Origin: Acetobacteraceae bacterium
GTDB taxonomy: Bacteria > Pseudomonadota > Alphaproteobacteria > Acetobacterales > Acetobacteraceae
Reading direction: 5' to 3'
DNA: 33,706 bases
Assembly: GCA_025352375.1 (NCBI GenBank)
Contig: JANXTL010000002.1
Location: 1 to 33,706, forward strand
Every line of letters starts with the position of its first letter. The first letter of the stretch is position 1. Shown here in pieces: positions 1-7,052 of the stretch. The notes below the pieces were generated by a model. That model was given only the letters and a program-made list of their open reading frames with translations. It made no database searches and was not told the DNA's origin. A program made the position numbers and the translations under genes.

Positions 1-1756
1 GGGGCTGACGTCGGTGATCGTCGGTTCCGCCGGATACGCGGAAAGCCTGGACGCGGGAGGGAAAGAACGGCAGCGGGAGCTACAGCGCGTTGCGGTTGAA
101 GAAAAAATCCGTATCGTCGGCCCCAACTGCAACGGCATCTACAACGCGCATCACCCACTCTCGATCGGTTTCAACACCGCCCACGCTAAACGGCAGAATC
201 CGGGCGGGGTGTCGATCTTCTCCCATTCCGGCGCGCTGTTCGACGCGATGGCGGGGCGGCTGGCGATGCTGGGGGCGGGATTGTCGCTGTTTGCCTCGGC
301 GGGGAATGAGGCCGATCTGTCGGTGCTGGACTACATGGAATACGGCATCGCCCACGCCCAAACGCGGGTGATCGCGCTGCTGATCGACAGTCTGGAGGAC
401 GGGCCGAGGTTCCGGCGTCTGGCCTTGCAGGCCCATGCGGCAGGCAAGCCCGTGGTGGCGCTGAAGATCGGCGGATCGGCGGCCGGCGCGGCGGCGGCGG
501 TGGCCCATTCGTCCCGCATGGCCGGGGATGCTGCGTCGTACCAGGCGCTGATGGACGCCAGCGGCGTGGCCACCGTCAAAACGCTGGAGGGTTTGATGAC
601 CGCCGCCGCGTTGCTCGACAAATATGGCCGGCATCCGGGCAGGCTCGGCGCGCTATCGACCTCCGGCGCCGGGGCGTCGTTGATCGCCGACCGGTGCGAA
701 GCACTGAGCGTCCCACTGGCGACGCTGTCCGACGAGACGCATGCAGCGATAGACGCGCAGAAAATGTTCTCACGGGTTGGCAACCCGCTGGACATGGGCA
801 TTTTTGGGGGCATGCGCCGAGCGGGGCAAATCCCGGCGTTGCTGATGGCCGACCCCGGCGTATCGGTGGCGCTCGGCCTGATGCACTCGATGAATCCCTG
901 GCAAGGCGACCCGATCCGCGACGCTATGGCCAAAGGACGGGAAATGTCCGGAAAACCGCTGCTGATCGTGTCCCCCGGCGGGATGCCGGCGTCGGAGCGG
1001 GAGTCCTACACATCTCGCGGCATGGATGTGTTCACCGAGACCGATATTTTGCTGGAGGGCATTGGCGCGATGCTGACGCCTCCTCCAGCCGCGATCCCCA
1101 CTGCGATGGCGGGTGCGGCGTCGGTCATGCCAAACCGGCAGCTGACTGAACCCGAAAGTTTGAACCTCCTGCTGGGCTTCGGCGTGCGTGGCGTGCCGAC
1201 GGTGGAGTGTCCGTCCCTCGCCCACGCGCTATCGGCGGCCCGTGCCGTGGGCTACCCCGTGGTGCTGAAGGGTGTCGTCGAAGGTGTGGCGCACAAAAGC
1301 GATAAGGGCCTGGTGCACGTCAACCTGACCGACATCGATGCGTTGGAGGCGGCTTACGTCTCCCTCGGCTGCCCCAACGTGATCGTCCAGAAGATGATCA
1401 AGGGCGATCTGGAGGCCATCGCCGGCGTGACCCGTTCGGAAGGCGTGGGCCTTGTTCTCCTGGCAGGGCTCGGCGGCATCTATGCCGAGGCGCTGGGCGA
1501 CGCGGTCGTGTGGCCCATTCCCGTCAGCCGCGCGGCGATCGAGGAAAAACTGGCGGACAGCGTCCTCGGGCGTGTGTTGGCGAGCGATCGCTGGCGGCAT
1601 GAGGGGGCGGCCAACGCGATGGTGGACCTGCTGCTGGCGCTTCAGCGTGCGGCTCTGGCCATCGGCGACCGGTTGGAAGCGATCGACATCAACCCCGTGA
1701 TCCTGGGTGCCGCGGGCGCCGTGGCAGTGGACGCGCTGGTGATCCCGCGCGCATGA
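1..1756 (+). CDS. NDP-forming acyl-CoA ligase (acetate-CoA ligase family), 5' partial
   Basis: The open frame runs off the left edge, since codons upstream of the GTG at 14 stay open; the N-terminal part of the CoA-binding domain is therefore missing. What remains (about 580 residues) has the layout of ADP/GDP-forming acyl-CoA synthetases. There is a succinyl-CoA-ligase-like flavodoxin domain with FSHSGALFD and GNEADLSVLDY. A second subdomain holds AHSSRMAGD, whose His fits the phospho-relay histidine of the family. The last third is an ATP-grasp domain with GYPVVLKGV, AHKSDKGLV and the terminal EAIDINPVIL. The reaction is reversible acyl-CoA formation coupled to NTP; the acid is not readable from sequence. 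The stop codon overlaps the start of the RuBisCO-like gene (ATGA), so the two are translationally coupled and probably act in one pathway. Confidence 0.88.
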   Translation, partial: GLTSVIVGSAGYAESLDAGGKERQRELQRVAVEEKIRIVGPNCNGIYNAHHPLSIGFNTAHAKRQNPGGVSIFSHSGALFDAMAGRLAMLGAGLSLFASAGNEADLSVLDYMEYGIAHAQTRVIALLIDSLEDGPRFRRLALQAHAAGKPVVALKIGGSAAGAAAAVAHSSRMAGDAASYQALMDASGVATVKTLEGLMTAAALLDKYGRHPGRLGALSTSGAGASLIADRCEALSVPLATLSDETHAAIDAQKMFSRVGNPLDMGIFGGMRRAGQIPALLMADPGVSVALGLMHSMNPWQGDPIRDAMAKGREMSGKPLLIVSPGGMPASERESYTSRGMDVFTETDILLEGIGAMLTPPPAAIPTAMAGAASVMPNRQLTEPESLNLLLGFGVRGVPTVECPSLAHALSAARAVGYPVVLKGVVEGVAHKSDKGLVHVNLTDIDALEAAYVSLGCPNVIVQKMIKGDLEAIAGVTRSEGVGLVLLAGLGGIYAEALGDAVVWPIPVSRAAIEEKLADSVLGRVLASDRWRHEGAANAMVDLLLALQRAALAIGDRLEAIDINPVILGAAGAVAVDALVIPRA

Positions 1757-2826
1757 GCGGTCGGCTTTCGGTCACCTACCGCGTGCGGAGCGACGCGGCC
1801 GGCATCGAAGCCCGCGCCCGTGGTATCGCGGTGGAACAAAGCGTCGAGATGCCGGTGGAGGCCATCGATGATCCGTCCGTCCTGTCCGACATCGTCGGGG
1901 TGGTTGAGGCGATCGAGCCGGCTGGCGAGGGTGTTTTCTCAGTCCGGATCGGACTGGCGCTGGACACCGTCGGCGCCGATGCCGGGCAGCTGATGAACAT
2001 GCTGTTCGGGAACACGTCGTTGCAGGACGATGTTGTGCTGCACGATGTGGACGTTCCGCCGGTGTTCGCCGGGCCTCGGCAGGGATTGGCGGCGCTGCGG
2101 TCGCGGCTTGGGGTTTCCGGGCGGGCTTTCACGGGTTCGGCGTTGAAGCCGCAGGGGCTGCCGGTGGAACGGCTGGCGCAACTGGCCGAGCGGTTCGCAC
2201 GCGGCGGGCTGGACTTCATCAAGGACGACCATGGACTGGCAAATCAGCACTACAGCCCGGCCGCCGAACGTATTCCCGCCGTCGCCAAGGCCGTCGAGCG
2301 GGCCGTGCGGGTCACTGGGCATCCGACACGCTACATCCCCAGCCTGTCCGGCGATCTCGACGCAATGCGGGCGCAGATGCGGCTCGCGCGGGATTGCGGG
2401 CTAGACTGTGCCATGCTGGCGCCAATGATCGCGGGGTTCGCGACATTGCAGACCCTGGCGGGCGAGTTCCCGGCGTTCGTGCTGTTCGCCCACCCGGCGT
2501 TGGGCGGGGCAGCCCGCATAAGCCCCGACCTGTTGATCGGGAAGCTTTTCCCGGCGTTCGGGGCCGGGGGCGCGATCTTCCCGACCTATGGCGGGCGGTT
2601 CGGGTATTCTCAGGACACCTGCCGGCGGTTGGCGGAGAACGCGCGGGGTTACGGCGCCCTCCCGATCCCGGCCGGCGGCATGACCCTGGCGCGGACGGCG
2701 GAAATCCTCGATTTCTACGGGCCGGACACGATGTTGCTAATCGGCGGTAACCTGCTCGCGGCGCGGGAGCGCATCACCGAGGAAGCCGAACGGTTCGCTC
2801 GGGCGGTAGCCAATCATTCTTATTGA
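1753..2826 (+). CDS. RuBisCO-like protein (form IV)
   Basis: A 357-residue protein with the RuBisCO large-subunit fold, shorter than true large subunits (about 470). The N-terminal alpha/beta domain ends near GN at 86-87, and the TIM barrel follows. Aligned by eye, Asn87, Lys132 (GSALKP), the carbamylation Lys157 and Asp159 (IKDD) are kept. The metal-ligand Glu is His160, the second Lys of KPK is Gln134, the HRAMH stretch reads HPALG at 247-251, and the loop-6 Lys motif is replaced by YGGRFGY at 279-285. Together these exclude CO2 fixation and fit a form IV protein. Known form IV members act in methionine salvage or in apionate catabolism as isomerases, decarboxylases or transcarboxylase/hydrolases. 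The overlap with the CoA ligase gene suggests a product passed to, or derived from, an acyl-CoA. The specific reaction is unknown. Confidence 0.9.
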   Translation: MSGRLSVTYRVRSDAAGIEARARGIAVEQSVEMPVEAIDDPSVLSDIVGVVEAIEPAGEGVFSVRIGLALDTVGADAGQLMNMLFGNTSLQDDVVLHDVDVPPVFAGPRQGLAALRSRLGVSGRAFTGSALKPQGLPVERLAQLAERFARGGLDFIKDDHGLANQHYSPAAERIPAVAKAVERAVRVTGHPTRYIPSLSGDLDAMRAQMRLARDCGLDCAMLAPMIAGFATLQTLAGEFPAFVLFAHPALGGAARISPDLLIGKLFPAFGAGGAIFPTYGGRFGYSQDTCRRLAENARGYGALPIPAGGMTLARTAEILDFYGPDTMLLIGGNLLAARERITEEAERFARAVANHSY

Positions 2827-2828
2827 CC

Positions 2829-2880
2829 GGGGCGGTCGTCCGCCCCAAATCGTCATGGCCGACACAAGGCCGGCCATGAC
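2829..2880. repeat. REP-like double palindrome between the RuBisCO-like and cupin genes
   Basis: Two adjacent inverted repeats lie just after the RuBisCO-like stop. The first has a 7-bp GC stem (2829-2835 with 2840-2846) and loop TCGT. The second has a 9-bp stem GTCATGGCC / GGCCATGAC (2852-2860 with 2872-2880) and an 11-base loop. The second resembles the ATGGCCGG...CCGGCCAT intergenic repeats common in alphaproteobacteria. It could stabilise or attenuate the operon mRNA. There is no U-tract, so a classical terminator is less likely. Confidence 0.6.
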
Positions 2881-2893
2881 TGGAAAGAAGCCG

Positions 2894-3355
2894 ATGGAGT
2901 CCGAGCAACCCCCCTCCCTTTTTCGCCCCACCGACGGTGGCTACCGGTGGGACGGCGTGCCGTACCAGCCCTACAAGCAGGACGGCAGCGCGCCATTCAA
3001 GGATATCTCCCGCCAGACGCTGTTCAACGATCCTTCGTTGGGCTGCGAGTTGCGGTATTTCGAGATGGACGCCGCCGGCTACTCCACGCTGGAGCGGCAT
3101 GAGCACACCCACGCGGTGATGATCTTCCGCGGCCGCGGTCAATGCCTGCTGGGCACCGAAGTGCGGGAGGTCGAGGAACACGACCTGATCACCATCCCCG
3201 CCTGGACCTGGCACCAGTTTCGGGCCTCGGGCGATGCGCCGATGGGGTTCCTGTGCATGGTGAACACCACGCGGGACCGGCCGGTTTTGCCGACCGAGGC
3301 GGACTTGGCGGAGATCCGTTCGGTGCCGGCGGTGGCGCGGTTTCTGGCGGGGTAG
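2894..3355 (+). CDS. cupin-domain protein
   Basis: A 153-residue single-domain cupin. The metal-binding half-motif is HEHTHAVMIFRGRG, and the second motif is LITIPAWTWHQF with its histidine. I place the start at 2894 because GGAAAG sits 6-12 bases upstream and because the longer frame from 2855 begins inside the palindromic repeat. Cupins of this size bind Fe, Mn or Zn and serve as small isomerases, dioxygenases or sensors; nothing here decides between these. It lies within the apparent catabolic operon, so a metabolic role such as a sugar-acid or keto-acid conversion is a reasonable inference only. Confidence 0.8.
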   Translation: MESEQPPSLFRPTDGGYRWDGVPYQPYKQDGSAPFKDISRQTLFNDPSLGCELRYFEMDAAGYSTLERHEHTHAVMIFRGRGQCLLGTEVREVEEHDLITIPAWTWHQFRASGDAPMGFLCMVNTTRDRPVLPTEADLAEIRSVPAVARFLAG

Positions 3356-3385
3356 CCATTCCCGCGGCGTAATGGAGAGAAAACG

Positions 3386-3850
3386 ATGTCCCGCCCGCCT
3401 GTGCCACCGTTCATTGCCGAAACCGCCGCGCAAAAAGCCCGCATGGCCGAGGATGCCTGGAACAGCCGCGATCCCGCGCGGGTCGCGCTGGCCTACACAC
3501 CGGACAGCCGATGGCGCAACCGAGCGGAGTTCGTCGCAGGACGGGCGGCGATCGAGGCGTTCTTGACGCGCAAATGGCAGCGCGAGCTGGATTACCGGCT
3601 GATCAAGGAAGTCTGGGCCTTCCGCGACAACCGCATCGCCGTCCGTTTCGCTTACGAATGGCACGACGACAGCGGCCAGTGGTTTCGCAGCTACGGCAAC
3701 GAAAACTGGGAATTCGACGAAGCAGGCCTGATGCGCATCCGAATCGCCAGCATCAATGATTCTCCAATGGCCGAAAGCGCACGCAAGTTCCACTGGCCGG
3801 CCGGGCGGCGCCCCGACGAGCACCCGGGTCTTTCCGACCTCGGTTTGTAA
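3386..3850 (+). CDS. DUF1348 / NTF2-like (SnoaL-fold) protein
   Basis: A 154-residue protein with the features of DUF1348 proteins: an N-terminal helix with [10 protein letters not shown], then [11 protein letters not shown] and the Trp/Arg-rich [35 protein letters not shown] and a C-terminal FHWPAGRRP follow. The fold is an alpha+beta cone like SnoaL and ketosteroid isomerase, cytoplasmic, with no signal peptide. Members lack an assigned reaction. Start ATG at 3386 follows a GGAGAG ribosome site. Only 13 bases separate it from the next gene, supporting co-transcription. Confidence 0.82.
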   Translation: MSRPPVPPFIAETAAQKARMAEDAWNSRDPARVALAYTPDSRWRNRAEFVAGRAAIEAFLTRKWQRELDYRLIKEVWAFRDNRIAVRFAYEWHDDSGQWFRSYGNENWEFDEAGLMRIRIASINDSPMAESARKFHWPAGRRPDEHPGLSDLGL

Positions 3851-3863
3851 GGACACGCAATCG

Positions 3864-4913
3864 ATGCAACTCACCTCCAGGACGTACGATGCCGAGGATG
3901 TCTGGGCGGTGCAGGAGATGTACCACGCCAACGGCTGGACCGACGGGTTGCCCATCGTGCCCCCGGTGCGGGAGGCGGTGGCCGCCTGCCTCGAATGGGC
4001 AATGACGTCACCGGAACAACTCATCGGCATCGAACCCGTGCGAGGCGTAGCGATCACGGCCGAGAAGCTGGCGATCAACGCCGTCATGGCCGGCTGCCTG
4101 CCGATGCATTTCCCGGTGGTTCTGACCGCGTTCGCGGCGATGCTGCAAGAACCGTTCCTGCTGCACGGGGCGACGTCATCCACCGGCGGCTGCGCGGTCC
4201 TGATCGTGCTGAACGGCCCCATCTGCCGCGAGTTCGGTGCCGCCGGCCGGTTCAACGCGCTGGGCAACAGCGACCGAGCAACGGCGGCGATCGGGCGGGC
4301 GATCCGGCTGGCGCTGATCAATATTTTGGAGGTCCGGCCGGGCGGCATCGACCGCTCCACCCTCGGGCATCCCGGAAAATTCAGCTTTTGCGTGGCTGAG
4401 GATGAGGACGACTCGACCTGGCTGCCGTTGGCCGAGCAGCGTGGGGTGCCGCCGGGTGCGTCCGGGGTGACGGTGATGGCGGCCGGTGCGCCCCGGCAGA
4501 TCATGAACGAATGGACCACCGATCCGGCGGAAATCCTGGAAACCTTCGCCGCCGAGATGCGCGCCAACATGCGGCATTACTCGTTGTACGCCGGCAATTA
4601 CGCGCTGATCGTTCCGAAACAACTGCGCGACCATTTGCAGGCCGCCGGCTGGACCAAAGCCGACATCGCCGCGCGTATTCATGAACGCGCGCGGGTGCGT
4701 CGTGCCGAATGGGCCGAGGTCGGCAAGGGCGCCGTTGTGCGCGACCGGGGCGAGACCGTGCATACCGCCTTGCGCGGCCCCGAGGATCTGCTGATCGTCG
4801 CGGCCGGCGGCCCGGCAGGGGGCTTCGGCGCCGTCATTCCGCCCTGGTTCGGCGGCAAAAGCGCGGCGGTCACGCTGCCGGTCGGCGTGTGCGTGGACTG
4901 CGAACCTTTGTAG
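3864..4913 (+). CDS. conserved 'TDGLPxVPP' protein, partner of the UGSC selenoprotein
   Basis: A 349-residue cytoplasmic protein of a family I recognise only by its N-terminal signature WTDGLPIVPPVREAV. Other visible landmarks are EKLAINAVMAGC, a Gly-rich STGGCAVLIVLNGP near the middle, and a C-terminal CVDC (a CxxC pair) three residues before the end. The start at 3864 is preferred over an upstream in-frame ATG at 3756, because the latter lies inside the previous gene and TAAGGA is positioned before 3864. The stop codon TAG (4911-4913) is part of the AGGAGG ribosome site of the selenoprotein gene, so the two are tightly coupled. The cysteines could exchange electrons with the selenoprotein; this is inference. 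Function is unknown. Confidence 0.75.
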   Translation: MQLTSRTYDAEDVWAVQEMYHANGWTDGLPIVPPVREAVAACLEWAMTSPEQLIGIEPVRGVAITAEKLAINAVMAGCLPMHFPVVLTAFAAMLQEPFLLHGATSSTGGCAVLIVLNGPICREFGAAGRFNALGNSDRATAAIGRAIRLALINILEVRPGGIDRSTLGHPGKFSFCVAEDEDDSTWLPLAEQRGVPPGASGVTVMAAGAPRQIMNEWTTDPAEILETFAAEMRANMRHYSLYAGNYALIVPKQLRDHLQAAGWTKADIAARIHERARVRRAEWAEVGKGAVVRDRGETVHTALRGPEDLLIVAAGGPAGGFGAVIPPWFGGKSAAVTLPVGVCVDCEPL

Positions 4914-4923
4914 GAGGCAATGA

Positions 4924-5466
4924 ATGGTTATCCAGGTTTTAGACCCTGCCAACGAAACGGCCCCGCCGTTGGGACGAACAGCGGAACGATTGGTATCGTT
5001 GGTTGGGAAAACCGTCGGATTTATCTCCAACGGCAAGGAGGGGACGAAGGGTTTCTTCGCCCACCTCGACCGCATGTTGCGGGATGAATTCGGTGTCGCC
5101 GACGTGATCTGGCGGACCAAATCCAACTACAGCGCGCCCGCCGGTGCCGCCATCGTGGCGGATATCGCTGGCTGGGACGTCGCGATTTCCGGGATCGGGG
5201 ACTGAGGCAGTTGCTCGTCGTGCAGTTTGCATGACGCCGTGACAGCCGAACGTCTTGGTATCCCGGCAATCGGTGTGATGACGGAGCGTTTTGCCAGCGC
5301 GGCGGAGCTAATGGCGCGCGTGCTGGGGTTTCCGGGTTATGGGTTCGCGACGATCGCGCACCCGATCAGCAGCGCGACGGATGCGGAGTTGCGTGCGATG
5401 GCGGCGGCGGTGATCGTTCGGGTGCCAGCGTTGCTGATCCACTACCGCCAGTCGTCGATCACGTAG
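4924..5466 (+). CDS. UGSC-family selenoprotein (in-frame UGA = selenocysteine)
   Basis: One continuous frame of 181 codons interrupted only by TGA at 5203-5205. Reading TGA as selenocysteine gives GIGD-U-GSCSSCSLHDAV, the hallmark of the UGSC (seleno)protein family. Sec94 is followed by Cys97 and Cys100. The N-terminal part has VGKTVGFISNGKEG, LRDEFGV and DVAISGIGD; after the motif come ERLGIPAIGVMTERF and FATIAHPIS, which continue the same fold. A perfect AGGAGG (4912-4917) lies six bases before the ATG at 4924. A hairpin with SECIS properties begins 10 bases after the UGA. The motif implies redox or thiol/selenol chemistry, but no reaction is established for the family. The 3' end overlaps the convergent GNAT gene by 25 bp. 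Without recoding, the product would be a 93-residue truncation. Confidence 0.9.
5203..5205 (+). other. UGA selenocysteine codon
   Basis: TGA in frame with both the upstream 93 codons and the downstream 87 codons of the UGSC protein. It sits at the first position of the U-G-S-C motif. Similarity to UGSC proteins continues without a gap across it, which argues against a true stop. Confidence 0.88.
5216..5236 (+). promoter_or_regulatory. bacterial SECIS element
   Basis: Bases 5216-5223 pair with 5229-5236 in eight consecutive pairs (one G-U wobble), closing a five-base loop AGTTT. The loop has G as its second base, followed by U, and starts 18 bases after the UGA. A short stem, a small loop with G in the first two positions and a distance of about 16-37 bases are the known properties of bacterial SECIS hairpins that bind SelB. 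The hairpin lies in coding sequence, as is normal in bacteria. Confidence 0.82.
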
Positions 5467-6380
5467 ATTCCCGGCCGGCAATAGCCGGGTTCGTTGCGTC
5501 GGTGCATGTTCACACCCTGGATCGCGGTGCGATAGCCGCGGGCGGCCAGGGCCTCATACGCCTCCTGTCGCGCCAGATTGGTTCCGGCCAAGACGGTCGG
5601 CATACCCACGCCAACCGCCAGGGATTCGCAGGCGTCCAGTAACCGTTGGTAATCCGCACTGGCGATCGCGGTGTCGCGCACGGCCCCGAATTTGACGAAG
5701 CAGGTGTTGGCGCCGGCCTCACTCGACGGGCCGTAATGGCAGATGGCGAAGGCGGTGATTCTCCCATGGCCTTCGACCAGCATGGTGTCGCCGAGGCTTT
5801 GGGCGTGGGCGGACCGGATTTCCTCGGTCAAATCGAGGCCGGGGTAGATGGAGTCCGCGACTTCCCGGCAGCCGGCCAGTGCCGCGGCCTTGTCTGCGTC
5901 GGATAACGCGCTGTAACGGGACCAGCCGGCGACGGCATGGTCCGCCGCGGGCGCGGTCATGATGGCGGTCAGGAAGCGCGGATAGAATCCGAATTTCCTA
6001 TAGAGGCCGACATGTTTGGCACTTTGGGCAAATGTGAAAAGACCAATGTGGGTGGTGCCCCAGGCGTCGAACTGTTCCATGGTGCGGGCCAGCAGCGCCT
6101 GGGCGATCCCGCCTTCCTGAAGGTCCGGGCGAACGGTGATCGGGCCGAAAAACCCGACACTGCCCCAGCGCGTCGCGAAGTTCGATCCGACGAATTTCTC
6201 ACCGAGGTGGGCGCCGAACGAAGCGACGTGCGGCGCGTGCCAGCGGCCATGCAGGTAGTCGCGGTCGCTCCAGAAGGTTTCTGGATCGGGGGCGCCCAAG
6301 AAGGTGCCGAATGCGACGCGGAAGATCCGGGTCGCTTCCGGCAGGTCGGTTTCGACGAGGGGAGCGATGGTTGCGGTCAT
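5442..6380 (-). CDS. GNAT-family N-acetyltransferase
   Basis: A 312-residue protein starting at MTATIAP (the longer frame to 6422 lacks support). The N-terminal half is a GNAT domain with the acetyl-CoA loop region VRPDLQEGGIAQALL, followed by HVGLYRKFGFYPRF. The C-terminal half (LVEGHGRITAFAICHYGP, YEALAARGYRT) looks like a second, degenerate GNAT fold. The substrate cannot be inferred. It is transcribed convergently to the selenoprotein gene and overlaps its last 25 bases. It is divergent from ccdAB, with about 115 bp between the two starts that hold the ccdAB promoter. Confidence 0.85.
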   Translation of the reverse strand: MTATIAPLVETDLPEATRIFRVAFGTFLGAPDPETFWSDRDYLHGRWHAPHVASFGAHLGEKFVGSNFATRWGSVGFFGPITVRPDLQEGGIAQALLARTMEQFDAWGTTHIGLFTFAQSAKHVGLYRKFGFYPRFLTAIMTAPAADHAVAGWSRYSALSDADKAAALAGCREVADSIYPGLDLTEEIRSAHAQSLGDTMLVEGHGRITAFAICHYGPSSEAGANTCFVKFGAVRDTAIASADYQRLLDACESLAVGVGMPTVLAGTNLARQEAYEALAARGYRTAIQGVNMHRRNEPGYCRPGIYVIDDWR

Positions 6381-6434
6381 GCCGGTGTCCTTACGTGCCG
6401 CGGGCGATGGAATGGGGCGCATCGGGATTGTGCG

Positions 6435-6471
6435 TTGTAATGCGCCTGCGAATGCGTATATTCTATGCGCA
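6435..6471 (+). promoter_or_regulatory. ccdAB promoter with overlapping inverted-repeat operator
   Basis: TTGTAA (6435-6440), a 16-bp spacer and TATATT (6457-6462) form a plausible sigma-70 promoter. An inverted repeat TGCGTATA-TTC-TATGCGCA (6453-6471, one mismatched pair) covers the -10. This is the arrangement expected if CcdA, alone or with CcdB, represses its own operon. The call rests on position and symmetry only. Confidence 0.5.
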
Positions 6472-6496
6472 CGACAGCTGGCAAAGGACGGCTTGT

Positions 6497-6742
6497 ATGA
6501 GCATTCCGGATATAGACCCCGGCCAACGTCGCGCGACCAACGTCACATTGCCGGCGGCGCTGGTAGCTGAGGCCAGGGAGCGCGGGATTAACGTGTCGCA
6601 GGCGTGCGAAGCGGGTCTGCGCGCGTCGGTGGCGGAACGACGTCGGGCGCAGTGGCTGGCCGAAAACCGAGCGGCCATTGAGGGATACAATCGGCGAATT
6701 GAAAGCGAGGGTCTCACACTTGCGGCCTATCGCCGGTTCTGA
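6497..6742 (+). CDS. ccdA: type II antitoxin, CcdA family
   Basis: An 81-residue protein with an N-terminal ribbon-helix-helix DNA-binding part (RRATNVTLPAALVAEARERG, NVSQACEAGL) and a charged C-terminal tail (WLAENRAAIEGYNRRIE) that would wrap the toxin. The start at 6497 follows AAAGGA by eight bases; longer in-frame starts lie in the promoter. The stop overlaps the toxin start in TGATG, giving translational coupling typical of toxin-antitoxin pairs. It should neutralise CcdB and repress the operon. Confidence 0.9.
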   Translation: MSIPDIDPGQRRATNVTLPAALVAEARERGINVSQACEAGLRASVAERRRAQWLAENRAAIEGYNRRIESEGLTLAAYRRF

Positions 6743-7041
6743 TGGCGCGATTTGCTGTCTATGCCGGGATCGGACCCGGCGAAGGCTACGTCGTCGATGT
6801 GCAAGCGTCTCTTTTGGACGAACTGAGCACCCGCGTCGTGATCCCGCTTTTGCCGGCGGGCGGGGGTGGAACCATCCGGGACCTGAACCCGGTTGTCGAT
6901 ATCGATGGGCGCCCGTTTGTCGTGATGACGCAAGAACTCTCGGCGGTCCCGCGGACACTGCTGAGGCGCAGTGTCGGGTCGCTGGATGCCTGGCGCGATG
7001 AGATCGTGCGGGCACTGGATGTTTTACTCACGGGGTTCTGA
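6742..7041 (+). CDS. ccdB: type II toxin, CcdB family
   Basis: A 99-residue protein resembling CcdB along its length: ARFAVYAG at the start, YVVDVQASLLDELSTRVVIPL, LNPVVDIDG and MTQELSAVP. In F-plasmid CcdB the C-terminal Trp-Gly-Ile poisons DNA gyrase. Here the last residues are Thr97-Gly98-Phe99, so the key tryptophan is absent and gyrase poisoning may be weaker or altered. The gene begins inside the ccdA stop and ends 11 bases from the convergent imuB stop. Confidence 0.88.
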   Translation: MARFAVYAGIGPGEGYVVDVQASLLDELSTRVVIPLLPAGGGGTIRDLNPVVDIDGRPFVVMTQELSAVPRTLLRRSVGSLDAWRDEIVRALDVLLTGF

Positions 7042-7052
7042 GCGCGGCGCGA

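Noticed and set aside
2774-4570. Long minus-strand open frame (598 codons) opposite the cupin, DUF1348 and TDGLPxVPP genes
   Set aside because: It is an antisense shadow of GC-rich coding sequence; it matches no family and covers three recognisable genes on the other strand.
5227-5466. Independent 79-residue gene starting at TTG 5227
   Set aside because: It is the in-phase continuation of the selenoprotein after the UGA; it has no ribosome site and its putative start lies inside the SECIS hairpin.
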